This document shows positions 10,812 to 46,590 of a stretch of DNA of 64,000 nucleotides, piece by piece. A program made the translations under genes and the position numbers. The notes under the pieces were generated by a model, which made no database searches, was not told the DNA's origin, and saw only the letters and a list, made by a program, of their open reading frames with translations. Source of the stretch: Crambe crambe (lineage: Eukaryota > Porifera > Demospongiae > Poecilosclerida > Crambeidae). Where the stretch lies: positions 5,946,599-6,010,598 of the forward strand of contig OZ004595.1 of assembly GCA_963924555.1 (NCBI GenBank). Reading direction: 5' to 3'. The number at the start of each line of letters is the position of its first letter. Positions within the stretch are counted from its first letter, which is position 1.

Positions 10812-11535
10812 GAGCTAGTCTCTGTCCCAGCCCCCTAGCTCACAGCACTGGATGTATTGCATCACCAGCACGCGAGGAAGGGATCTGGTGGTCGGACTGC
10901 AGCGGTCGCGCCGGAATTCAGGCGCACCCAATGATTAGATTTCCATTTTACCACACATTAACTTTCGCGCGAAAAGGGGTGTGGTAGGTGAAACTTGAGA
11001 AGAGGCCAGATGATAAGCAAGCTGCTGTGGATGAAGCAATAAAGTATGCCTGTTCAACTCTGAATGTAATGGGAATGCTCTCAACACCATATGTTGAACC
11101 AATCTTGCCCCTCAATTTGATGTCCAGTGTCTGCAGTTCATTTTTGAATCTCTTTAACTCTTTATAGCATGGATGTTTGCAGATCCAGGGTCCACCATTA
11201 GCTATTGGAGAGATCATTGCAGGGTTTATCCTTCCCTGGGAGATATACTTCTCTAGAACAGGTAGCACTTCCTTGTTAGCACTACTGTGGAGAACCCTGC
11301 GCTCTCCGTGATCAGTGCAAGAAAGCTGCCTCATTGCTGCTGCATGCAATAACTTTTTCCCCGCGGCAAAATGAACACGCATGCGCATAATTATTGAAAA
11401 GTAAAATTCCAAACATTCCTCAGTTCCGTGACCGCTGCAGCCCGACCACCAGACCCTTTCCTCGCGTGCTGGTGATGCAATACATCCAGTGCATGCATGC
11501 AAGCTAGGGGGCCGGGGCTGGGACAGAGTTAGTTC
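10812..11535. promoter_or_regulatory. Divergent promoter region framed by ~100-bp inverted arms
   Basis: Arm 1 (10812-10912) and arm 2 (11427-11535) are reverse complements at roughly 90% identity by eye. Both share CACTGGATGTATTGCATCA and CCAGCACGCGAGG. Arm 1 ends 6 bp upstream of the DCAF17 ATG; arm 2 ends about 184 bp upstream of the myosin ATG. Read outward, both genes carry the same leader-like sequence. An NRF-1-like CGCATGCGCA occurs at 11379-11388 in the loop. Confidence 0.7.
10948..11334 (-). CDS. Unassigned ORF inside the inverted-repeat loop (possible gene remnant)
   Basis: A 128-residue ATG-started ORF lies wholly inside the loop between the inverted arms. It starts MRQLSCTDHGERR and contains a charged, ordinary-looking stretch around YKELKRFKNELQTLDIKLRGK. 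The frame stays open further upstream, through arm 2. I do not recognise the family. It could be a captured gene fragment, part of a mobile element, a non-coding promoter segment with a chance ORF, or an exon of something unannotated. No start context or splice evidence decides between these. Confidence 0.25.
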   Translation of the reverse strand: MRQLSCTDHGERRVLHSSANKEVLPVLEKYISQGRINPAMISPIANGGPWICKHPCYKELKRFKNELQTLDIKLRGKIGSTYGVESIPITFRVEQAYFIASSTAACLSSGLFSSFTYHTPFRAKVNVW

Positions 11536-11719
11536 GAACGTCGACCCTTTACCAACATAGAGGCTACCGTGCTTCCGGCCGGCCGGGTATCTGCGGTTCA
11601 GTGCAGAGCTTTGATGTAAATTAGCACTTGTATTAAAAAGGAAGCGACAGACGTTGAAAGTAAACAAACTTGATTCCGTTTCAGCTTACCCGTGTAAGTG
11701 CTATCCATCGCAAGAAATA

Positions 11720-12815
11720 ATGGCAGACATTGCAGAGAGACAGTACAACACGGAAACTCCGTGGATTTCAAGCAATGAAAGTGATAATCTCACCAGTCTT
11801 CCAGAATTGAACCAAAAAACACTCCTGAGCGCTATCCAGAGGAGATATGATGAGGACTTCATTTATACAGATGTTGGAGATATTTTGGTTGCAGTTAACC
11901 CTTTCTGTGTGCTCCCGATCTACAGCAAGTCCTGGTCACATGCTTTCATCCGTCCCGACTTAACAGGAATGGCACCTCATATCTTTAAGACAGCAGCAAA
12001 GGCATACAATGCTATGGTGCAGGCAAAGAAGGATCAGGTGTGTGTGATCAGTGGAGAAAGTGGTGCTGGAAAAACTGAATCTGCAAAACTCATCATGAAA
12101 CAGGTAAGATAGCTAGCAAATAAATAATCTTCGGGTTATTATAGCTAGCTATGGAATTCATATCATGAGATCCAACTTGAGAACTTGAGAATATTAATAA
12201 TTGCAGCACCCCACAATACTGATTAGACCAGTGACCATTTCAGGCTAAGCTAGGTAGATTATGCCTTTTGGTAATAATTGGGATCAAGCATAATGCCAGA
12301 ATAATGGGGCACATTTTGAGCGTAATGAGAATAATTGGAGCTTCTGCAAGCCTGAAAACAAAGACTTCACTATCCGTAGCTAGCTACTTATGTTCATGGC
12401 CTGAGGTGGTTCACTGTGACAGTGCCTAGCTACCTACCTAGGACCTGAATTGTGGGTGATCTTCTCACATGTGATATGATATAGACAACTTACATGCAGC
12501 TGTTATAATCAATATAATAGTGGGGAATAATTGGTGCATTCGAGGGAATAATTGGTGCATTCTAATGAGCATTGTGGAATAGAATAACTGGAGAAATCTT
12601 GAGCATTAATTTATCTAGACCATTTCTGTGCATTTACCTTTCCAAATTGGGGTCACTATTATCATTGTGGTCAAACAGCTGATAGGATGTGTACGTGTGG
12701 GCTTACCCACTCATTCATTATTTTGCTCTTATAATAGGTAATGTCCATGTGTAAGTCTTCAGGTGTGGGGCAGACCCTGCAAAACAAGATCTCACAGGTA
12801 TATAAGCTTGAAAGT

Positions 12816-12906
<91 letters not shown>

Positions 12907-15900
12907 TAGTTGGTTGTCACAATCATCATAATTTTAAGCATATTTCTCAACTTCCATTCCATGCAGCTGAATCCAGTGCTTGAGGCATTTGGAAACGCCA
13001 AGACAGCACTGAATGACAATTCCAGTCGTTTTGGAAAGTTCATTCAGTTGATATTTGAACCGAGTGGACGGATAGTGGGAGCAGGACTTGAGCAGTACCT
13101 CCTGGAGAAATCAAGGGTGTGTATCCAGGGGGATCAGGTACTTATACTGATGATATTTAACACATTGTCACAGATGCATGGATAATGATAGAGGAATGTG
13201 ATTTTTTTTCTTTCTGAGGGTGTATAGACTGCAGATGGTGGAGTTGTTCAACAGCATGAAAAGTGGTCAAGTCAAACGTTTCCTTAATTTCTCAATGACT
13301 ATCTTGATGTACCCAAACAATGGCTAGCATAGCTAATGCTCTGCTCCATGAATTACCAGTTATGATAGTGCTATGATGTTGATTCATGAATCACCAATAG
13401 AATGCATTCCTGTACCCTTTGTACTAACAAGAAGCTTAATTGCCCTGTTTATGCAAGGAGAAATCTAGAAAAAGATTCCCTCTTGTGTTACAGTGGATTG
13501 CAATAATTTTGTAACATGAAATTCACAACACCAAACTGAAATTCACATAGCCTCCTTTCAAAAAGGAATCCACTGTAGAGAAGATACAGGCTATGGCATC
13601 ATATGACCACTAACAGGAAGTGGATTAAATGCATTAGGAAGAATGGACATGCATAATGAGTATTTACTATTCTGGGGACTCCACCAAAGTAATAGAAAGT
13701 CTATGTTGGAGAAGACTCATTTCTTCATCATAATGATGATGAAATTATGAAAGCATTGCAGTATAGTAACAGGTTGTTTTTTACCCTATACCCTCCTTCC
13801 ATGGACTATTATGACTGTATTTTGAGTTCCTGTCTGGGTCTTCCTTGGTCTTCCTTGGCACCAATGTAGATTCTGTGCAATGGTAGTTAATTAATACTTC
13901 CCATATACAATGGGGACTGTCTGGTGCTTCAGTAGAGTGGCAGTCACATGCAGCTGCCACTAATCATTTGGCACCATTGGTGGGAAAGTTAATAGCTGCT
14001 AGCTATGAGTGTCCTTTATTGTGTGTGTGTGTGCTGAATGTCCTGGTCCTCTAGGGACAAGTAAAGATTCCAGAATATTAACTGGATATCCTAATAAATT
14101 CAAACACTCTACTTTTATTTATATCTCATAGGAGAGGAATTTCCATATTTTTTATTACTTATACTCTGGCCTCGATCAGACCACACTGGATAAACTTCTG
14201 TTGAAGGTCAGTTATACAATTACACTTTTACTCAATCACTAAGTCTTTAGTTATTAGCTACAATCATAAGATTTAATCAAACAACAGTAAAGCTGTTACT
14301 GCCAATTTAAAACTGCTGGAATGCAGCCAACTCTATCACGCAATACGTGGAGCAATGGCAACCTCACTGTAATTGTTCTTATCATATAACATCATTGAAT
14401 AACGATGCTGCTTTATTTTCACACAATAGAAGCCCACCATGCATCGCTACCTCAAGAGGCATCCAGAGGTCTTGCATGAATGCAATTCATCACTAAACAA
14501 GTGAGTGGATCCATCATTCAATGGGAAGGAAAACAAAACAATTTTTGAATAATAGCTAATTTTGGCTGTGAATGTACAGACTACAATACATAGCTTCATT
14601 ATGACCTTACATTACTCTTTCCATTCCCAGGGAATACTTTGATGCTGTCATCCAGAGCATGTCAGCTATTGGATTTGATCAAGAGGAAATCCAGGATATT
14701 TATTCAATCCTTGCAGCCATTATTTTGATTGGAGATATTGTAAGGAAAAAAAAACCGACACCCTACACAGTTTTGATAGGTCAATTTTTTTCCAGGATTT
14801 TGAAGGAGCTGATGGTTCAGATGATAATGCAGAAATCAAAAACCCTGAGGCAGCTGGTCTCGTGGCTGAACTCTTGCAGCTGGAGAGTTTGGAAGAGCTG
14901 TGCTTTGCTCTCACTACACTCCGAACTGAGACAAGGGGTAAGAAAAATCCCAGCCCCCTTGAATCTGAATTTGAATCCCCTTCCCCCATACTCTCAAGTC
15001 CTCATGTGTGCATATGAGGGGGATGAAACTGTGATAATTTTGGTTTTGAAATTTTTATTTTCATTTTTAGGTGAAAGTGTGGATAAGAGATACAAGTGCT
15101 CAAAAGCTGCTGATGTGAGAGATGCTTTGGCCAAGGCCATGTATGCTCGTCTCTTCCAGTGGATGGTGGCACGAATCAACAAGTACTTACAACCCTTTCC
15201 CTCCGACAACCATCTGAACATCGGGATCCTGGATATCTTCGGCTTTGAGGACTTTGAGTGGAATGGATTTGAGCAGTTCTGTATCAATCTGGCCAACGAG
15301 CAGCTGCAGTGCTACTTCAACCATCAAATATTTGCCATGGAAAAGGTTCATTAAATCTTAGCTACAGGATTTTAAGACCTTAATTAACAGCCAATATCAT
15401 GCAGTAAATTCATGATAGCTCTCCTTGGAATTTGATTCTTTGTTCCCAGGCTGAATTGCTTAAGGAAGGTCTTCAAAACCTCAGAGATATCGACTACAAA
15501 GATAACAAGCCTGTCTTGGATCTGTTTCTGAAGAAACCCATAGGGTTGCTCTCACTTCTCGATGAGCAGTGTAGAGGACTGAACGTAAGTAGTTCCCTAC
15601 CAATATTTAGTTTCATAATTTCATAAAGATTAAGGTTCTAAAAATTCAATTTTCTCCTTTAAGGTCAGAACCTTAAAAAGATCAAGACACCAAGATAGTT
15701 AAATTGTTTATGCCAGTACTGCTACCAAAATATGCTTTGATCACAATTATGACACTTCAAAGTCTAAACCTGTTACCAAAAAGCTTGGTTAATTAAGTCG
15801 GTTCTGAATCTTCTGATTCTAGGCCTTAATTTTGAATAGTTGTTATTGTCAGATGTCCTGGTGACTTTATTTAGAAGTATAATGTCCTAGTATTATAGTA

Positions 15901-18900
15901 TGTCCTAGTATTATAATATGTCCTAGTATTATAATATGTCCTAGTATTATAATATGTCCTAGTATTATAATATGTCCTAGTATTATAATATGTCCTAGTA
16001 TTATAATATGTCCTAGTATTATAATGTGTCCTAGTATTATAATATGTCCTAGTATTATAATATGTCCTAGTATTATAATGTGTCCTAGTATTATAATATG
16101 TCCTAGTATTATAATATGTCCTAGTATTATAATGTGTCCTAGTATTATAATATGTCCTAGTATCCTAGTATACATGTCATTCATTATCAGCTATTAATAC
16201 TATCTATAGGGAAGTGAACAGGCCTTTGTCCAGAGATGTAAGGATTGTTTCCATGGTCATTCCAGCTTCAAACCTGACAAGGGAAGCAGCCTTGAGTTCA
16301 CAATCCAGCACTACGCTGGCCAAGTTGTCTACAAGATCAGGGGATTTCTGGAAAGAAACAAAGACTCACTTCCAGAAACTCTCACCGACTCTGTGAAATA
16401 CTCCAAGGTGAAATTAGTGAGGGTTCTGTTCAGAAGGCCAGCCAATCCTAACAGCAATCTCAAGAAGAGCATCATGAGGAAAAGGTGGTTCTACATTTAG
16501 AAGTATGCATAGATGCATGTAGTCCACTACAGATTAATAGTATGCAATTAATCTAGCAATGTAAACAGTTCCAGGTACATGACATGTGACCACATAAGCT
16601 TTTTTTCCTTCAAATTGCAATATGCTGCTTTTTCCTAGCTGACACTCTCACAGTAGCTATGAGGTTGTATTTTGACACATTTTGGACAGAAATTATTCTT
16701 TTTACTAGTCATTTCTTCTTTTTCCCAATCATTTCCTCATTCCTGTTACAGCCAGCGTTCTGTCATGAGAGCCATGTCCAGGAAGTCTTTGAAGGTGAAG
16801 AAGACGAGGGGAGTGCAGAAGTCCTCCTTGACTGTCAGTGCCTGCTTCAAACAGAGCCTGAAGGAACTGATGGAGAGGATATTTGCAGCCTCTCCTCACT
16901 TCATACGCTGCTTGAAACCAAACTACGAAAAGGTCCCTAAGCTGTGTGACGAGGAGTTCATGATGAAACAACTCACGTGAGTTAGCTTGCAGTGTGATGG
17001 AAATAGATAGCTAATGTGTAGATTGTGGCCAGACAGTTACTATAATGATCATTATTATTATCATTAGGTATACTGGAATGTTAGAGGCAGTTCGAGTGAG
17101 GAGGGAAGGATTTGCTTATCGTCCCTATTTCTCCGATTTCTTCACATCCTACAGATCATTGGCCTATTACTTCACAGACTCTGTACAGCATTACCATAAT
17201 CTCTCTCAGCTCTATATAGCTTAGTAGTTCAGTGGTCCAGTGACCTTAGCAGACCTCACTTGTTGTTGTTATTGTTGTTGTTGTTGACTATTAATTTTTG
17301 GTGTTGCTATTCTTGCAGAAGATTAAGGGTTCTGAAGCAGCATGCACAGTGATTTTGAAGAAGGCTGGGCTGGAAGGATGGCAGTTGGGAAAGAGCAGAG
17401 TATTTCTGCGGTATTTCCACGAGCAAAAACTGCACCTTATGCTCAAAGACATGGAAGACAAAGCTGTTCTCATACAGAAAGTATTCCGAGGATGGAAAAT
17501 AAGAAAATAGTAGGAAGATAACATACAATAAATTATTATTATTGCTATGCTTTCTGACTTTCTAGTACTGATCCTTTGCGAGAGAAACAGAAGAAAGAAA
17601 AAATTATGGTAGCATCTTTTCTCTCCTTAATGAATGCACATGGGAAAGGTATTTTGTGTAACAATGGCAGAGAGTAGTGATAATTATACAGAGCTTGAGT
17701 TTGGCAGTGTAACAAGTAAATACTGTTGCCATGGACTAGCTATCTATACTTCCATGCTGTGACAACTCTCCATAGTTATAAGAGAGTAGTCAGCTGCTAG
17801 CCTCATTCCCAGGCTTTTTTTTTTTTTTTTTCGGAGGGAGGGGGGAAAATGGGCCTGGGAACGAGGCTGTTCAGCTGCATGTACGGCCCACAATATCATT
17901 TCACTGCTTTTGATTTTGTACACAGAATATGTTGATCAGCTTATCAGCCTCAGCAAGACTGATATACTCCTTTCAAAGAAGAGATTTAGTGGCATCACCA
18001 AGAAGAGAAAGTTCACTCCTCTGAGTGATCAAACCAGCTTCAAAGCCCTGTCTGATGAAGAGAAGAAAGTCCGAAAGGCCAAACTCTTTGGAGTCCGACT
18101 CATTCCAAGTGCCACTTCAGTGGAAAAAGAGGATCCCGTTCATGAGAGCGAAGAGGAAAATTCTGAGGAAGAGAGTGAAGATGAGGAAATTGACTCGCCA
18201 GCATCGCCAATAATAGAACACATACTTCTCAGCTCCAGGTTAGTTCATTCTCGTTTACAAACTTCAAGCACAGTAGAAACAGAATTTCTGTCTTCCTCTA
18301 CTAACAGAAACTCTCAAATTCAAGAACGTCAATTCAATGTGGAAACTCAAGTACCTGTACCCCGTCCTCGACTGAAAACCAATAGAGTTTCTTTCAGCAA
18401 AGCAGAGACTGATGATAAATTTAGTGATAATCCTCCAGAACCGATCTTGCAAATTAAAACTGAAACTCCAACACCAGTTCCTCGTCCCCGATCAAAAAGC
18501 AATGGAGTTGCTTTCGACACAATAGAGACAGAGGGTGAATCTAACAGTAGCACACATAAACCTCCAGAATCTACCTCACAACTCAAGATGGAAGCCCCCA
18601 CACCTCTTCTTCCTCCACCTCAATTGAAAGTCATTCCTGTTGAGCCTTCAAATTCCTCACAGCCCTCATCATCAGAAGAGCAAGACAATAAATCAACAAA
18701 ACGGTGGAAACTGATTCCAACAGGACTGAAGCAGAGTTGCAGTGCAGTTACAAGTGTTGCTATACCTGCTTTGATGATGTCAGGAGTCAAGAATGCATGG
18801 TCTAGTCAAGATAGCAAGAACACTTCCTACCGGGAGACACCTGTGGATCATGATACATGGCCAAAACGTATTAAGAAGACTACAAATGGAGCACCACCTA

Positions 18901-20537
18901 GCATGATTCAGAATATATTCAACCTGAAAGCACTGGCTAATCCAAATGTTTCAACTCTCAGCATTCCTGGGGGGAATGGGAGGTCTCACAGCTGGAGTTT
19001 CACTTATTCCAGATCTGTGTCATCCAATCCTTACCTGTTCCCCAGTGGTCCTCCACAGGTAAGCAGCTATAGATTAATAACAACAATTATTGTGGATGCA
19101 TAACACTTATGTAGAATTATACTTTAGGCTGATAAAAGGCCACAGAAGAAGAGATGGTTGTTACGAGTACTAGGTGGAAGCAGGTACGTGAATTGGCCTG
19201 CCTAAGACCTCAAATTAGTCCATATGTGTATGCATCTTGTGTGAATGATCAACTTTGCTTGTATTATCACAGAGAGACCAGCCCTGTTAACAGTAGTACT
19301 GTGCCCCTCCAACCATATAATTCACCTCCAGATGAAATGGGAGAGGATGAGAGTGATGTTAATGTCCTTGGCTTTTACCCCAACTTCAATCAGGATAAAG
19401 CTTTGGTAGATACAAATAATATTATTACACACAGAATCTCTGTAGATACCAACAGTTTATTTAACAAGTAAGCTGGGAATTTGTAATTAGCAAAATCTAG
19501 TCATATAATTCAGTATAACATCATCACAGTTTCAAAGAAGCTTACTTTCAGGAGTATGTAACACTTCAGTCACAGTCAGTTGCAACACTAGCTATAATGG
19601 TGTTGTTTTTGCTTCCATAGGATTATGTTTTGGGTCAACCACGAGGGACTTATGTCATCTACAGGCCTAGGGAAGATGACTTGTAAGTTCAGGGAAACAA
19701 TATGTATATGCAGTGCAACTCTCCTTCAATGCCAGCTGCATGGAACTTACACACACTTGGGACCAAGCCTTTTGTCCTTTGTATAGAGAAATAATTTCTT
19801 GGAGGTTGTATAGAGTGATACTTTTAGATTGTTTGTCCTCTTTCAGAGTGTCCTTCATCAGAAGCTCCACAGTTATTGACAAGGCTGTATCTCTGCCCAA
19901 TTCACTATGAGATTTCCCGTGTTTCCAAGAGAAACTTGAAGGAAACAATGTATTTTTTGTAGGATACACATGGGCATGACATATTTCATGACATTTTAGA
20001 TAGGAAACAAGGAAACATGCCACGTCCTTTGTGTATTCTATGAAAGTTTCAGGCTAGGATATCTCCTATTTTCATAGTGCAACATCCTTAGATGATAACT
20101 ATTATGTATTTCCTCTACAGAGAAAGGGAGATTCTGACCCTCATCCTGATGGTGTCCCTGGGAAGACCAGGGGTTAAAACATACCCAGTGATATGCACTG
20201 AAAACCACAACAACCTGGAGTTTAGGTTGGGAGATGTTGACGGTATGCAGCAACAGATTGTCACCTGCTCTCACCTCAAAGATCTCGTCGACTATTACAG
20301 GTTGGTTAAGCTATCACCAAAGCAAAACAAACTACTATTTCTATTTGTACTGTATTGTATAGGGAATTTGAAATTGCCAATGATCTAAAGCTAACTCAAC
20401 CTCGACTCTTAGCTGGAGTTTTTGTCAAGCCAATCAAAGGTCACATTCTCTACAGTAAAAGAGCCCGACAGAATACACAGAGAACTCTAAATAAGTTTCT
20501 CTTCAGAGAAAGAAATAAAAGCGAAGTGTTGGTATAG
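11720..20537 (+). CDS. Unconventional class III-like myosin with PxxxPR tail and C-terminal SH2-like domain
   Basis: Actin motor. Exons: 11720-12103, 12738-12797, 12967-13137, 14132-14206, 14430-14500, 14631-14739, 14796-14937, 15071-15345, 15450-15584, 16210-16484, 16752-16976, 17068-17182, 17319-17509, 17566-17648, 17926-19058, 19128-19183, 19273-19467, 19530-19599, 19621-19682, 20121-20300, 20363-20537; about 1393 aa. P-loop GESGAGKT at ~112, switch [10 protein letters not shown] at ~164, switch II DIFGFE at ~392, one IQ motif ([12 protein letters not shown]) at ~731. [22 protein letters not shown] and [16 protein letters not shown] are MYO3-like, but there is no N-terminal kinase. The tail has an acidic stretch, three PxPxPR-type repeats and a basic linker. 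The last exons encode an SH2-like fold ([18 protein letters not shown]). An in-frame ATG at 11654 is a possible alternative start. The donor at 19600 (GTGTTG) is weak. Confidence 0.87.
12816..12904. repeat. (TC)n microsatellite in myosin intron 2
   Basis: About 87 bp of uninterrupted CT dinucleotides, ending about 60 bp before the acceptor of exon 3. Confidence 0.95.
13138..14131. other. Large myosin intron 3, no feature seen
   Basis: 994 bp between exons that join in frame. I see no coding exon, RNA gene or clear repeat apart from a short GT run near 14020. Confidence 0.6.
15882..16168. repeat. 18-bp tandem repeat array (TGTCCTAGTATTATAATA) in myosin intron 9
   Basis: About 15 near-identical copies. 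The unit length is a multiple of three, which creates a false repetitive ORF on the minus strand. Confidence 0.95.
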
Positions 20538-20652
20538 CCACACTATAACTATACCCCATAATATCACTGCAGTCATACTAAATTATAGCATCACTTTCAA
20601 TAATGCATGTTCTTATGAATGACTACATTTTATATTTATATGATCTGCTTGA

Positions 20653-45497
<24,845 letters not shown>

Positions 45498-46590
45498 TCT
45501 CTCTTGAAAGCTAGCAGCAGCAGGTATTATTTGCTGACGCGACAAAATGCTTCAATTAATGCACACCTTAATTGCACGGGGTCAAAGGGTCATGCGCATA
45601 TGCGCACATCCGGGTCGATCATTCAAGAGATATGAGATTTCCTGGATGCAATTAAACTAAAGGAAGAACTATGGACCTGTCCCCACCCAATGATTCTAGA
45701 TTTTTTGTTCTTTTAATATGCACAAATTTTTGCTAATAACCTGGTAGGGACCTGTCTATTATGCCGGCATAATTTCATCAGGCATAATAATGGTAGCATA
45801 ATAGGTGCATAAGTAAGGAAGCAAGTAATGTTAGTCATCTCATGAATCATATTTATAACCGGCATCTGCATATAGCTAGCTAGCTACAACAACATGGCTG
45901 AACAACCTTTAAGCTGAGTATGTGTGTGTGTGAAGAAGAAAACTTGATTTCTCAGTAAGAATACAGGGCATAAAATGGACATTGAGAGCAAAATAGGTAA
46001 AGTTTTGGGGAATTGCTCAGAAGCATAAAATACTGATGCCTACTAATAGGACCGTACTGCTGCTCATTGCAAGATATAATGTTAGCAGCCAGCTACATGA
46101 TTAACCTGGTAGCTATAGCAGCTAACTTAGTGACATTCGCTCTTTTAAAAAAGAATTTCTGCTAAGAAACTGCTTCTGTATGAGTCTGATTATGTTTTAA
46201 TGAGTGTGTGTTCAATAGCAGTGGCTTCAGTAACCTCGTGCCAGGCTCTATGGGTTCAGTTCCTCCCTTCTACTCTATTGAAGTAATAGTTTCCAGGCAA
46301 CCAAGAAGACCAACACTAAAACTATAATGTGGTCATGCCATTTTTCATAGACATATTTGGTACCTCTGGTCTGCTGTATTTTGAATAAAACATCCTCATG
46401 CAAATAATGTGACCTCATTATTCAGGAAATATGATTATCCTGAGTGGGTGTAAGTACTTCAGTTCAAAGGATGACTTCCTGTGGCTTCATCAGATGGATA
46501 GTATAAAAGAACACTGAGGAATACCATTTCCATCAGAGGGGAAAAAAGCTCTTATTTACCACTTATCAACTTCAACTACATCAACTCACA
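45498..46590. promoter_or_regulatory. Divergent intergenic region, VPS13D and astacin protease
   Basis: 1.09 kb without coding evidence. A palindromic, NRF-1-like ATGCGCATATGCGCAC at about 45592-45607 is about 100 bp upstream of the VPS13D ATG. A TATA box (TATAAAAG, 46502-46509) is about 85 bp upstream of the astacin ATG. The middle holds small palindromes such as ATTATGCCGGCATAAT (45759-45774). Confidence 0.55.
46502..46509 (+). promoter_or_regulatory. TATA box of the astacin gene
   Basis: TATAAAAG, 82 bp upstream of the ATG at 46591, in correct orientation and spacing for a 5' UTR of about 50-60 nt. A regulated, tissue-specific secreted protease is a typical TATA-containing gene. Confidence 0.6.

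Noticed and set aside
15867..16184. Ile/Leu/Gly/His repeat ORF of 105 aa
   Set aside because: It is an 18-bp intronic tandem repeat read in a frame that stays open because 18 is a multiple of three.
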